From Panorpa germanica (taxonomy: Eukaryota; Arthropoda; Insecta; Mecoptera; Panorpidae), in contig OY783223.1 in the NCBI GenBank assembly GCA_963678705.1, positions 9,084,721 through 9,148,720 on the forward strand: DNA of 64,000 nucleotides. Direction: 5' to 3'. Both the position numbers and the translations under genes were made by a program. The first letter of the stretch is position 1. The number at the start of each line of letters is the position of its first letter. Positions 1 through 12,872 of this stretch are shown here, one piece after another. Below the pieces are notes generated by a model, which saw only the letters and a program-made list of their open reading frames with translations, did no database searches and was not told where the DNA came from.

Positions 1-255
1 TGTTTATTTTTTCTTCCTTTTTTTTGTCTCGTTTCGCAAATGTTTGTTCGTGGACAAGGAGTTAATTAGCTTTACGCTTTTTTTATATACATTTATATAA
101 ATACACTAGTCAAAGTATCAGGCTTCGCTCGGTTTATTTTTTATAAATACGATATCACCACGAGTTAGTTACACATAAAGAAGTAGCTGCTTTAAACAGC
201 GATAACGGCTTTAAACTGAATAGAAAAAAAAATTATTTTTATAGTTAGTGCACAA

Positions 256-695
256 TGGGGTTGTGTCCTATGTCTTAATTTCTATAAAAGTGTACTATAT
301 ATTGATAAAGTGGGTTACTAAAACCTCAAATGTTCAATTATTTTTTAATAACTCCTTATATGTTAAGAGATATTAACAATTAAAAAAGTCATTTTGTCTC
401 TTTAATTATTAAAGGGATTCAACGTTGTACACATTCCAAGTGCATGTGACATCACAATCCTTATGTAAGGTTACCAACTTTACAGCTCATAAATCTCTGC
501 TATATGTATTTATATATCAAATTACGTTAAAATGCATTTCACGTCATACAAATATGTTTGACCATTTCTAGCGCTAAAACTACAATTCAAACTTTTAATT
601 GCTATATCTCCGTCAATATTTAGATATTTAATAAAATAGACACGCCAATACACATTTATTAACATCTACCACTAAAAAATGAGGACACAAGCCCA
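256..695 (+). repeat. Family A MITE-like element, short form
   Basis: The 440-bp element begins TGGGGTTGTGTCCTATGTC and ends GAGGACACAAGCCCA, so its tips are inverted copies of TGGGCTTGTGTCC. The interior is shared with the other family A copies and encodes nothing. It lacks the roughly 190-bp internal segment present in the copies at 17.2 and 33.1 kb. Confidence 0.8.
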
Positions 696-3600
696 TTGTT
701 TATTATGCAAATTTCTCTGGCTATACTGTAGCTACGTCACTGTGAGTTATATCTTCGAGTTACTTCCCAATTAAAACATAAAATTGACAACCAAAATAGG
801 AGAGAGAGTAGGTTTGACCATCAATTTGTCATCTCCTTCTCTATACGTAAATATAATTTTAGAATTGTATTCACCACAAAAATGTATATTCAAAAATTGG
901 TCCTTTTATCTATAAAGGATCCTAATTACATTGGCTATAAGCAGAAAATTAGAAACTCACTCCATATATTTTCCTTTTCCCATACGTAATTCTTGAAATA
1001 ATTACATCACTAATTTGTATTAACATTATAAGTCTCTTTCGTACTCATTATTTATAGATATATCTATCTTACTCACACTTAAAGTATTTTCATTATCAAA
1101 TTCTCTTTTCTGACCCTTATACTTCAATCTATTTCCTTTCATGTTTACTTTATATTCATAGCTCATATCTGAAGAGATGTTTGTTACATGGTGATGGTGA
1201 AGGTGATGGTGATGGGAGACTGCAGTAACAAACCTTATCCTTAAGGGATAAATTCCCTAATTCATATTTATTTTGCTTTTTTACATTGCTAATATTACAG
1301 AGATCTTTTAGACCGGCCTGCTAATATGTATTAATCACATCAAGAAAAAATATTTTTTTTTAATCCAATTATGAAATTAGAAACAATTAGGTTGAATGCT
1401 TACTCTTAAATTTTATAAAAGCCTGCTATATATGAATAAACAATTATTATTGAATTAGTCACGATAGTTAAAAAAAAATTTGCACAGGTCGAACAAACGA
1501 CTTTCTTTTTGTTTTTGCCTTTTCTTAATATAAAACTTGCTTGGTACTAGGAGTCATCCTTTCTTGAAATGTCTTCGATAATCACAGCAGGATTAGGCGC
1601 AGTGTAATCTAAATACCGTCGGTCTCTGTTACTAATTAAAACTGCTGTAGCTAAGTCAATTGTAAATCTTTTTATTTATCATTTTAAGACAGTGTTGTAA
1701 TACATTAAATTTCATATAACCAGTGCTTATTTTAAATACGGAAGTACGAAAATATTGCATTCACTTCAGGCAAGTATGTGCTGCAATAAATGCACTTGTG
1801 GAACGTCATTCAAACTTGTTGTGTGTATATTTTGACAAGCGTTAGTCTCGCAAGTTGGTCTCTACGTCGTACTTGAAGAGAAATATTCAAATGGAATTAA
1901 AACGCATGATCAGTACGAATACATGTAAATTGTTCATGTCAATTGACAAGCAACATAACCTCACTTTCTGATATATTTATATTTGTATATTCATATGACT
2001 ATACATATACAAATTTTTTAATACTGTGTATTAAAAAATTTGTACTGAAATTCAAATTATAATTCGAATTGTTTGACAGCTCTAAAGAATACAGCGAAGG
2101 AAAATTTTAAAGTCACCGTTAAAGGCGACCTTATAATTTGGTCGGTGGAAATAGTTTACAGAATAAGGCTCTTAATATTTTTTTAACATTTTCTCAAAAT
2201 ATAAAATAAAACTATTCACAATTGACGAAGCTACAGCGTTTCTAATTGGTAACACTTCGAGAGACGTCATCCGTATAAAGAAAAAATATAGAAACGTAGC
2301 AACTATGTTAAAATTATTACTTCTCATCAACTTTTGTAATGATATTAGAAACAATATAGAATATAGAAAGTAAATCCCCCTCTCGTTTTCCACTTCTTTC
2401 CATCCATATCATCTTTCCAGCATTCGTAGTAGCAGTTTATCAATTTTCGTACATCTAATGTTCGAATCATTACATATTTCGTTCACAGATTACTTCATTT
2501 ATTTCTGGATGCAGGAAGTATCGTACTCCACTTCGATATGTCGGTACCGTATCGCTACTCGAACCATAAATACTACAACTAAACACAATTTGTTGTACAT
2601 GGTATAGGAATTTCCTTGAAACGAAGAACAATTGATTAATGTTTGCTAGGCACGTCTTTCTTCCGTTCGGTTCATGCCTGTGTCGATGTCGGTAGGGTGC
2701 TCTTGCTGTTACTCTTGTTCATCCTTATCCTCATCCTACCAAATATTTTCAGAAATGTGTTTTATGCCATCGTTCAGTGAGTCCATTAGACAACATCGAG
2801 ATGGAACAGAAAAACACCACCCCCGTTCGCCAGTAAGGGCGCCGCTTGTCATTGGAGGTTTTTGTTGAATGATTTGGTTAATTACTGCGTTGCTTGTTAC
2901 AGCATATATTTCCAAGTTTTTTAAAGTTTTTTATTTAATGTTTTTATTTGTTAGGGAAAACAAAACAAAGCATATTCTAAAGTAGAGGAAACAAAAAGAA
3001 AAACAGGAAAAAGACAAATTTAAAGTTTAGAAATAAGCTCTTATTTGTATCCTATGTTATATTGTTAGATTAACATACGCTTATATTCTAGCCAAATATT
3101 TCAATTTAAAATAAAATTACGAATTTTTTCATACACACAAAACAAACGTCGCTTTGCAACGGGGTAAACGGTAATGACTAAGTAATACGGCTGACGTAAA
3201 CAATTATTTAAATAACATAGTATTAGAGCGATCGATACGTACAAAGAAAAAAGAAATATAATAATTTTAATATCACAATTTGGGTTCCTTCTTAAAATTA
3301 TAATATTAAGGGAAATAAATAGATTATAATTGATAAAAAAAAATTATTACCTTTGTTTTAATCTCAGTTTTAAGTTTTAAAATATGAAGTAGCAGCATCC
3401 AAAAGAAATCCATCTTGAAGATATCTGAAACAGACTCCAATATCTTTCAAGATTAATAATCATTTTCATATTTAACATTGTTAAAACGTCTGAAAGGCAA
3501 GTGATTTCAGTTAGTGGGGCGGAGCCATGCTTAGAACTTAGTTCCACTTACTTGGGACTCATTGTTACAGCTGTAGAAACCTGATGTGAGCCTGAAACAA

Positions 3601-5388
3601 CAAGAAGAAATCGTTAAGATTACAATAAGTTTACTATCATAAAAATAGATTAAATTTTAATTATCTGTATATGAGATTAATTTAGAATTTTACCTTTTTC
3701 TTAATATCCTAAAGCCAGACACCTCCAGGCATAATCAGGAACTGCTATATCCTTCCTGATTCAAATAGTTTAACACTGCACTTACACTAAACACTACACA
3801 AAGTCTATGCAAACGCGACGCACTTGCACAATAATCAATTGTTAATTGTCAACGTTAAATTGTCTTCTACAGCAATAAGAGCGGTGCAAAATCCCGGTAC
3901 GAAATCTGTAACAAAGAAAAAAGATTAGTCCATATATCTTCAAAATTGAACAATTTAGATATCGACAAAATATTGCAAGTGAGTGTACGTTATGCAAATT
4001 GTTTAGTACATGAATAAATCCGGAATAACATTAGTACATTATAATATTTATCGTAAAATCCAAAACAACCCTGTTACGTCTACCCCTGTAGTAGTCCCAG
4101 TTCTATGTCTGGTCCAGACTTTTAACCCGCTAACTTTCCATAACCCATCGTACAACACCTCTCCTCGCCCTTCTTCAGTGTGCGGCTTCTAAATCCACTA
4201 ATCCTTTACCATCTAACCCTCAACCCTTAAATTTCTCAACTCTTAACGCCTCTATTTAATTAACCCCTCATTTTTCATGACACGAAATGCTTAAAGTTTT
4301 CCGGTTTTAATTAGTTCCAGATTTAATTATCTGAATTATTCTATTTTCTGAAATCTTGAAGGAGTTGATGACATACCATACACACATACATTTCATATCT
4401 ACAATAGTTATTCGACGTGCTAGGAATGCATATCCTCTGCACTTTGAGGTACATCATCCAAAAATTATAGTTTTGGTTTATTGCAAGGAAAGATGGCGAC
4501 AAACTAAACTGGAAACTTCAGCTTTTGATGGTTTCTGTAACCGCCAGGGGCCTCGCATTCTCGCGCAACAACCCAAGTTATCTTTTATATCTTTTAAGGT
4601 ATTCATGTACTTTAGTTTATCATCAGTAATATTTGTCGTCTTTGTGCTTGTTAACTTTTATAACACTTCCAATATCAAATTTTATTTCTCTTCAATTATT
4701 ATCAAAAATACTTACTTACAATTTACATAAATTATACAAAGAACGCAATTGAATTTTTACTTTTGAAAGTAAAAACGCATGGTGTTTCAATATCATTTAG
4801 TACACTTTACTTGCTTCATCTTAGCACGAATTATTTTATTGGCGTTGGAGAATTTTCCACGTGTGGGCTTGGGCTTGGGCTTGTGTTTAACTTTACCTAA
4901 TATTTAACAAAAGTGTTACATTAATATATTTCCTAAAGTAGAAAAGTATGAGATGTTAGTATAAGATGACGATGAAGAGTGTGACGCCAAGCAATGAGTA
5001 GTGAGGAAGAAGAGGAAGACGGGGTGGTTGTATCCATTAGCTGTATAATATTTCACCATAAGAAACACATTTACATTTCTAGCCTGAGTAATACCTGTAG
5101 ACAGCGCCACTTTATTAAAACGAAGTGTTGAAAACATAAAGTGCTTGATGAAAAGTGGAACCTCGTGACATAGAGAAGCCAAGAAACCAACTGTGGTAGT
5201 GAGTGGATGAGAGAGTGAGAGGAAAGGGTGGTTTTAAAGGGTAAGAGGAGGTGTGTGGATGAACAAGATATACAGTAATATCGTACAAATTGGAAAATTT
5301 TATATTTAAAAATAACATTACATTGTTTTAAATTTAATATTGACAGTTGAAGTAAGTCAAGAAGGATAACGAAATTTATATGTGGTGT
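696..5388. other. Intergenic DNA, no gene found
   Basis: Contains a short GGTGAT-rich microsatellite at 1189-1216 and C-rich patches at 4070-4250. Open frames at 2172-2393, 2674-2868, 4356-4730 and 4916-5318 have no recognisable domain. Confidence 0.5.
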
Positions 5389-5597
5389 TAGGCTAGGAGC
5401 ACACTAAAGACAATACTGTCTTTAGATAAGCATAGAAGTATATGCAGACTTTAGAGAAAATAGAAACCATTGTATCTATCTGTTAGAAAGATAAATCAAT
5501 TACTTGAAAACCTTTTTAAGTTGGGGTGGTTCACTTTTTCTATGGCCAATGCATATCTATTTAAAGACAACGTTATTCTCAGTGTGCATCTAGGCTT
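5389..5597. repeat. Small inverted-repeat element with ends GCCTAGNNGCACACT
   Basis: The left end TTAGGCTAGGAGCACACT and the right end (reverse complement TAAGCCTAGATGCACACT) match. The match continues inward through a GTCTTTAnATA block on both sides, giving imperfect inverted arms of about 40 bp around a 120-bp core. It is non-coding and MITE-like; the superfamily is not assigned. Confidence 0.6.
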
Positions 5598-6913
5598 AGA
5601 AACATCGATGACAAGGATAATGGTAGATGAACTAATTTAATAAAAGGAATTGACACTTATATAGAGTTACACTACATTTTTGTAACGTTTCTTGCACTGG
5701 AGATATAAATTATAAGAGATATAAACAAATGTCTAAGTATAATGTTACACAATGTTTTTTTATTACAATAATTTTAATTAAATATAAATAGTTACAAGAG
5801 TCAACAAAACTTAAATATGCAAACTTAACATACTTATTTTTCAGCTGTTATGCATGAAAATATAGAGATCGTTACTATGGTATACCTGGTACACATGCTA
5901 TATATAACTCAAATCAAAAGTAGCAAAGTTAATTTGAATTCAACAAGAATTCAATATAAGCAATCTTGTTCTTCCCGTTATATTCGTATTGTAGTTTCGA
6001 ATTGAAATCAGCAGTCGAACAATATTTCGTATGTGTAAATAGAAATGATACTTATTTCGCAACATATAAATTCATTTTAAATGTTGATTGAAAACAAGGA
6101 ATCCACTACTCACCCCCGATGTTGGGGGTGTCAATCCGCCCTCTAAATGCGAACAATGCACGTGTAGCTACTTGGTTTAGAGTATTCGATGGTAGAAAGG
6201 GAATTCTGTGAAATAGAATATAGGTGAACGACGTAATATGAATAGAAAGTGAAACTGTGAAAGTCAGCCCAAGTCAGTTCCTCTAGTGGTCTGATTTGAA
6301 AAGTCAAATAAAGAAGTTCAGTTTATAGGTATAACTGCTTAGCAGTAGTACACGACACTCGGAAGTTAGCAGTCGCATTCGCAGTCGTGCAGTACTCCCA
6401 GGGAATAGAGAAACAGATTCACGAATCATGGGGAATCTTTTGAATGTAAAGTGTCTTATTTATTTAGGGAGGCGTTTATTAGAGAGATTGGTTTGTTAAA
6501 TACATTCGTAACTAAATTGTCTTTGAGATATTGGCGTTTACCTTTAAAAAAATTTACGCAATTTGAAAGGCAACGGTTAGAAGTTAGTAAAAGAAAGCTA
6601 GCCATCTAAGAGTGTACCAGCTGCTTTCAGTCTTCAGTTACTGCTATTTGTCACTAAGAAAATTCAACTAGAAATGAAGAAATGATTCAAAACATGTTCA
6701 GCAATGTACGTTGCTCAGCAACAGCAAAAAAACTAAAGATATTTTAATAAAGTAAGCTAAGTTTTATTTCTAATAGAAAATAAGTTGTATCCATCTTAAC
6801 AAACATTGTCCTTCACTGATCTCTTCCAGTATTCAAGTACGTTACCATAACAGTTTGAATACCATCCCCCCCCCCTCTTTATTCTAGTTTCCAACCCTCT
6901 ACCAACTTCACAA

Positions 6914-7017
6914 CCCCTTTGTAAAATCCACTGTGTATAAATCAGCGGTGTGGATTGGGTAATGGCACATGGATCGACTTGAGGACTGAGAGAATTGCAC
7001 TATTCTATCATTTCAAC
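6914..7017 (+). repeat. Dispersed repeat F, copy 1
   Basis: About 104 bp closely match 60304-60407, including the shared string GGATTGGGTAATGGCACA followed by ATCGACTTGAGGACTGA. It is non-coding. Both copies appear truncated, so the complete element is unknown. Confidence 0.65.
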
Positions 7018-7804
7018 CTTCTTTTAAACCATATCCGTTTCCTTTACTCATGAAACAATTTTATATATTTATCCTTTTTACACCAACGATACAACCAATC
7101 GTCAGTGAAGTTCATCATGCCTTAAACATCGATATTTAATCCTGAAATAAAATATACTCGACCCTGTCAATCAGGAACTTCTTGGATTCTAATTCGCTCT
7201 AGTTAAAAACTCGTTATCAGATAATGACAGATTCTGTTAAAGTTTAAAATATCTTTGGGTAAGAAGTACCTATTATGTCACATAAGAAAGAGTGAACATA
7301 AGAGAAGAAGACATAAGGAAAGAGCAGGTTTAAGATCAGGGTAGGGAGTCTGGTATAAAAAACACAACATGTAATATCGAATTCTCTAACATCGATTCGA
7401 AGTATCGATACTTAATTCATGCCGGTTGAGCCCCCTAGTCTACATCTATCCATATATAGTATTTGATATTTTGGTATTTCGTTTGAAACAACGATTCCAA
7501 CAAAATGTTCGTAATATCGTTTGAATGGGATATGTGTTACTATGGGGAAATGGTGCGTAGCTCGAATAAAAGGTTGGAAAATCGGGGTTGATAGGGTGGA
7601 AAAAGGAAGCTCTATGACCTACCCCAAAGAAATATCAGAATATATTAATTGCAACAAAGACGTACATATGAAAACACTTTTGTTATATTTAACCACCCGT
7701 TAAATAAATATTAATTAGAAATGATATTCAGATATAATTACTTTCTATAAATGAAAATATACAGGCAAGGTAGTCTGGAGTATCATTATATTACATTAGT
7801 ACCG

Positions 7805-8210
7805 CAGGCTAACACAGCAAAGTAGCTTGGCATGGCATTAGATGCAAAGTTAAGGTGGAAAACTCCTATTAGGAAAAATAGGAAGAGGTCTACATTAAAT
7901 ATAGGAAAATTTACTGGATGATAGATAGGAATTCTCAGTTATCCATCAGGTATCCAACTATAGGGATGCTCAAAGAAAACCAAAGCACTGAGAACTATAG
8001 GGAACGCTCCTTGGTATATTCGAAATAGCGATCTCCACCGAGATCTCCAGATAGAGACCGTCGCCGAAGAAATTAAAAGATATGCTTCCAAGCATCATGG
8101 CAGACTGCACTGTCATCCGAATGCCGAGGTGCTCCAACTGTTGGACAACCAAGCGTTAACTGGAAGACTTAAGAGGAAGAAACCCTTCCAACTACAATGG
8201 CAATTATAAA
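7805..8210 (+). pseudogene. Decayed non-LTR retrotransposon (jockey-like) ORF2 C-terminus
   Basis: The + strand carries broken coding sequence typical of the end of a jockey-clade reverse-transcriptase ORF. LGMALDAKLRWKTPIRKN starts near 7827. After stops and frame changes the stretch APWYIRNSDLHRDLQIETVA is followed by EEIKRYASKHHGRLHCHPNA and ends with TAA near 8209. The motif block of aligned WYIRN, DL and LHxHPN residues is the known region after the RT thumb. No intact RT catalytic domain is present, so this is a dead, 5'-truncated copy. Confidence 0.8.
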
Positions 8211-8753
8211 GGAGTGTAAAAACAAAAATATAAATAGTGTGAATTACGTAAATGTCAATGGACGATATGTATTAGTTTTGGATAAATTGACTGATCATTA
8301 GACCAGTTGTAATTACTATATTACATCTACTACCTTTTCGAGATTTTATTCAGCCTGGTAAAATTGGAAGCTATTCAAAAGCTTTAGCCAGAATTATAAA
8401 AACGTTCAAAATAAATGATAAATTATATTAATAATATTTTTATTAAATTTTTTAAAACTAATATTTTCGACAATGTATTTTATCCATCAATGTATCCAAT
8501 ATATTGTCAATAAATATAATTTAAAACAATATGTAAAGCTCTTGTATAACCACGAAGGGGTGAAACATCCCTTTTATCACATTGCATTACCACGTAAAGT
8601 GTCATATAGTACATACGAGAATATAAGGGATGCTTTCAGGTTATATACGTACAATATTTGCAATAAAATTAAAAGTTAAAACATTTTTTAAAAAGTGGTG
8701 GGGGTATGCTATCAATTACACTTGATCTGACGTAACAGTTACCAAGAGAACTT

Positions 8754-9270
8754 AATACTTTTATCACTTAACACTTTTCATTGTTTTTATATATAGTATG
8801 CATCTGTAGATACAGGGTGTTTCAAGAGAAACAATGTTGCTTTACTCTGTTGCTAAGTAATGCTGTATTAATTTAGAGACAGTTAGTTTCCCTTTCAATT
8901 TGAGTTTTTCTCACAAAGATATTGAAAAGCTAAGTTCTAATAGTAACAGATAACCACCAACTTTTCCTAAAAGTTTCCCAAACAACTTAGGTAGTCTAGT
9001 ATGCTAATTTCACAAATATAATATAATACTTTTATCACTTAACACTTTTCATTGTTTTTATATATAGTATGCATCTGTAAATACAGGGTGTTTCAAGGGA
9101 AACAATGTTACTTTACTCTAGAAGTAATTTAGAGACAATTAATTTCCCTTTCAATTTGAGATTTTCTCACAAAGATATTGAAAAGCTAAGTTCTAATAGT
9201 AACAGATAACCACCAACTTTTCTTAAAAGTTTCCTAAACAACTTAGGTAGTCTAGTAATTTCACAAATTT
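8754..9270 (+). repeat. Tandem duplication of a ~270-bp unit containing CAGGGTGTTTCAAG
   Basis: Two adjacent copies start at about 8754 and 9025. They share nearly identical sequence from AATACTTTTATCACTTAACA to the GGTAGTCTAGT end. The second copy has a small deletion after TACTTTACTCTA. The CAGGGTGTTTC motif resembles the ends of many insect transposons, but no partner end was found. High identity suggests a recent local duplication. Confidence 0.75.
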
Positions 9271-9460
9271 AATAAAACGAAATTCAAAAAGTTATTATTA
9301 TAGAGAATTAGTAAACTATTTCTTAAGTCTAACATTTTCCAATATATAATGTATTTATAAATTTATTTAATAAACACAAAATATCTTCTCGAAATGTTTA
9401 AAGCAAACCAATAACATTCCATCAGTCAAACGAGCAAATAATTCGCCAGAAGCGTTTTCA

Positions 9461-9640
9461 AAACCACCCACCAGCGCCCCCACCCCAGCACCCATCACGA
9501 CCCTTACGAGATACGAGTACTCTTCTCTCTAGCCACACTACGACTACTGTGTGGCGGGTAATTCTACCAACCCCCACTCCCTGACCCACCCCGACCCTAC
9601 GACCCCACGCTACGCACGGTTCAGCAACAACCCCCACATG
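9461..9640. other. C-rich island with no gene
   Basis: This stretch is far richer in C and G than its surroundings, with runs such as CGCCCCCACCCCAGCACCC on the + strand. A 116-codon open frame on the minus strand covers it, but it is low in complexity and has no recognisable domain. I treat it as compositional. Confidence 0.4.
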
Positions 9641-9822
9641 TTTTATATTTTGTACCAATACTTGTTTGTAGTGGTGTCGTATGTTTATAAATAAATAAAT
9701 CTGTCTGTGACGGTTTTTGGGGGATATGTTGGGCTCGGCGACGAACCTAGCATGCTCGCTTTCAATACTCGACCAAACCAAACCAACATATTCATTGAAT
9801 TTCTTCATTTCTATTCCTACAA

Positions 9823-9991
9823 GTAGAGTGGTTTCGCCATATGAACGACAGTGACAAACTGAACTCTTTCATGACAAGAAAATCATACGCATCTTCAATA
9901 TGATGTCAAATTGACTCCAAAATGTCTACTGCGAGGAGATTCCCTTTATTTACACAGCGAATCCTTAATTTTAAACAAATCATCACCCAGT
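9823..9991 (+). repeat. Family D element fragment (copy 1)
   Basis: The sequence from AGAGTGGTTTCGCC through GCATCTTCAATATGATG to CCAAAATGTCTACTG matches family D copies at 59953-60188 and, inverted, 61669-61893. It lies immediately beside the family E inverted-repeat element, whose left tip also reads CCCAGTAAA. Confidence 0.65.
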
Positions 9992-10277
9992 AAACATTTG
10001 GTGAAATAGAATGACTAGGTGAAGCTCTAGTCACTCGTACATTTCAATTCTAACGTTTTACAAGTTGGAGCGTCATGAACGCGTTGTCGTTCATAGGAAA
10101 TGTCTCTTTTATGAGCTACAGACGGCGCAACGACTGCTCACTGTTGAATAAAAGCGACTCCTGTAACAGGTAGGGAATCAATTTGAACTAAAATTTATTT
10201 TCTGTGTGTTGGTCCAACTTGTAAAACGTACGAGTGACTAGAACTTCGCCTAGCCATTCTATTTCACCAAATGTTTC
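9986..10277. repeat. Family E long-inverted-repeat MITE
   Basis: The left arm starts at AAACATTTGGTGAAATAGAA (9992) and the right arm is its inverse, ending CACCAAATGTTT (10277). The arms pair with few mismatches through CACTCGTAC and TTTTACAAGTTGGA, giving terminal arms of about 65-80 bp around a roughly 120-bp non-coding core. It can fold into one long hairpin. Confidence 0.75.
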
Positions 10278-11850
10278 GCCAACCTCGCTAAGCTAGAACC
10301 AGCACTAGGTTTAATAGTTAATATTGACACCACTACTTCCCGTCTCGCGACCTCCTAGCATCTCCAGCAGCCTGTACGAATCTGTTTGCTGATCTACTTT
10401 GTTACTAATGGTATGAAAATAATGGCTATATAGTTATCGGATATAAGAAAGAGATGGAGCTATTGTTTGTATAGTATGGTATGAGGTTCTAGGAAGTTAA
10501 AGGGGGATGGGTTATGTTTGGTATGTCCGCTAAAATTGCATTCCAGTGCAGAACGCTGTAAGGAAAGATCACTATGATTTGTACAGCCAGCTGGAAAGTT
10601 TATGGCATTTACCGTTTACACAATGCCCCTATTTTTAGTTGTAATAACCACTAACCTTATTTTTGAAAAATTTAGAAACGTTTTTGGACTTAAATACATA
10701 CTAGGAATATAGTATTTATACAGGGGTAGTCCAACGAGAATCAGAATCAGAATCAGTAAACTGAAAAGTGGAACCTGGCCATTGTCTTATATCGGGGTAG
10801 CAGACAAGTTGACTACTGTAGAAGGAATTCCAGTCCAATGGTATAAAAAGGGTGTGAGGCAAATTCAAAACCAGTGCTGAGCGCAAATAAGTAGCTACAA
10901 ATTGAGATTGATTAAGGAAAATACAAAAAAGTGAGAAACTTCTTATCAGAGCAACAGATAATTTAAAAAAGTTATCTTCAGGCTACAAACAGGACATACG
11001 AGATTGTCTCCACAGTTGACCATCTGTCATACGCAAATAACAGTCCATCATCTCCTAGTAACCTGCCCACAATATCAAACTTAACGAACAAAACACAACA
11101 TCAACACTAAGATTGAACTAAAGGACATGCTTTCACAGACAATTTAGAAGAAATTAAGTGATATAAAATTAATAAACCAAATTTAACTACAGACGAACAT
11201 GACCTTGTCGTTGAATTCGTCACAAATTTTAAATTAATAAAAGAAAGATTTCTATATTATGATAAGTAGAAAATGAAGCTTAGTATTAGCTTTTAACAAA
11301 CCAGCAAGTGCTAACCTAGCTCTGCAAGATAATATTCTACCTGGGTTAGTCTTTATTAATATTGTACAACGATTTTATTATTAAATGGTACGATTATAAA
11401 ATGCGTTTTTAAAATAATGATCATGTCAAATAAATCCCAAACTTAATAATAATTATTACGTAACACAAAATAGTTTACAATTTATGACACACTGGGAATA
11501 TTCCAGCATAATTATTATGTGCGCTACATCATTAGTCTTTAATCATATTTTGCAAGTAATGAATAGCCGCCTGATTAATAAAAATATAATTATAAATAAT
11601 CAACAAACAAAATATTGAATTTAATTATGTACATAGAGATAATTTAATCACTTTCCATGGAAAACAAAGCTTACTAATTGGCTGCATGAAAATGTTGTTC
11701 ATACATGAAAATTGAATATGTAAAAACCTGGATAATTTGTCTATTATATGATTACATGCAATTAGTATAGGCAAACAGGTACGTAGAGCTGAACCTGACC
11801 AATTTATTATATTAAAAATTAATTTGTTAATAAGTTTGTAGAAAGGTGAA
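10278..11850. other. Intergenic DNA, no gene found
   Basis: The stretch 10860-11240 looks like degraded coding sequence by texture (fewer A/T runs), but all frames are broken and no family was recognised. The rest is AT-rich. Confidence 0.4.
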
Positions 11851-12003
11851 TAGATGGTGCCACTGTTGACAAATTCGTATGATTTTTAGATAGTACCAAC
11901 CTTCAAACGATATGTGTCCAAATTTCATGACATTCGAACTATTAATTTACGAGTTACAGTACTTTTAGTGACGCTACTTTTGTAATTTTTAAAACAATGG
12001 AAT
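11851..12003 (+). repeat. Dispersed repeat G, copy 1
   Basis: This copy matches the sequence at 48778-48920 in inverted orientation, including GGTGCCACTGTTGACAAATT, TAGTACCAACCTTCAAACGA and TAGTGACGCTACTTTTGTAA. It is non-coding and of unknown class. A (TA)n tract begins 65 bp downstream. Confidence 0.65.
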
Positions 12004-12067
12004 TTGTAAAAAGAAATTGTTCCTTTGCAGGTGTAAAGCTTTCACAATTTCTATGAATCGACCGCGA

Positions 12068-12068
<1 letters not shown>

Positions 12069-12148
<80 letters not shown>
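12069..12148. repeat. (TA)n microsatellite
   Basis: About 40 uninterrupted TA units, likely highly polymorphic and prone to assembly or copying error. Confidence 0.97.
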
Positions 12149-12155
<7 letters not shown>

Positions 12156-12659
12156 CATAGAATATCTAATGTATATGGTAATACTATAATGAAACTTTTA
12201 TTACGTAAGATATTTTATTAAACTGTTAATAATAACTGTAATAAATTTTTACCACCTGACAAATAATTCAAAAGGGAGTAAGAATTAGAAGCCAGACACT
12301 TGGTCTTGGTGGTCTGAGGCCTCACGCTCTGCAATTACAAGACCTAGACCACGGAATTTGCAGAGCAGAAAACCAAATGCAAAAAGATCTGTGAAAATCA
12401 TACTCTAGTAGGTATATTATACTTCCAGTGTATTTTTGATTCAATCTAAAGGTATTATAGTAAGGAGAAATTGTAAAAAATTTAGATTATTCATTAGAAG
12501 AAAAAGCAATATTAATTATAAATGGTGTGTTATACTGTATCCTTGAAAAGTGCCAAAGATTTTTTGTACTGAGAATCTTTTGTTAAGTGTTTTTTTTTCG
12601 CTGATCGTCCGAAACACACAGTAAGTATATTATAAGAGAAAAGAGTTAAAAGTGAAAAG

Positions 12660-12872
12660 AAAATTTTGCAGTTATTCAAGGGAAGAGGTGGAATAGCAGA
12701 GTAGAAACAGGAGGGAGAGCAACAGGAAGAGAGAAGCAGTATGGGTTTAAATTTATCTGTTTTTGTTTATATTTTACTTTGTTTCTTTTGGAGGGAGTGA
12801 GAATGGGTAGATAGAATAAGGATCACAAAATGTAATTAAGCAAAATGATATGTAATTAAATTATTTAAGGTG
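12660..12872 (-). repeat. Family H pyrimidine-rich repeat, partial copy
   Basis: Read on the minus strand, the copy begins CACCTTAAATAATTTAATTA and continues into the CTACCCATTCTCACTCC and pyrimidine-rich portion also present at 27.1, 43.1 and 45.3 kb. It is truncated and non-coding. Confidence 0.65.

Noticed and set aside
4356-4730. 124-codon + strand open frame
   Set aside because: No recognised domain or similarity, AT-rich tail, no splice or promoter context.
7521-7703. 60-codon open frame before the jockey remnant
   Set aside because: No similarity to LINE ORF1 or any family I know; length is within chance.
9458-9808. 116-codon minus-strand frame, Gly/Val/Trp-rich
   Set aside because: Low complexity from a C-rich island; no recognisable fold or family.
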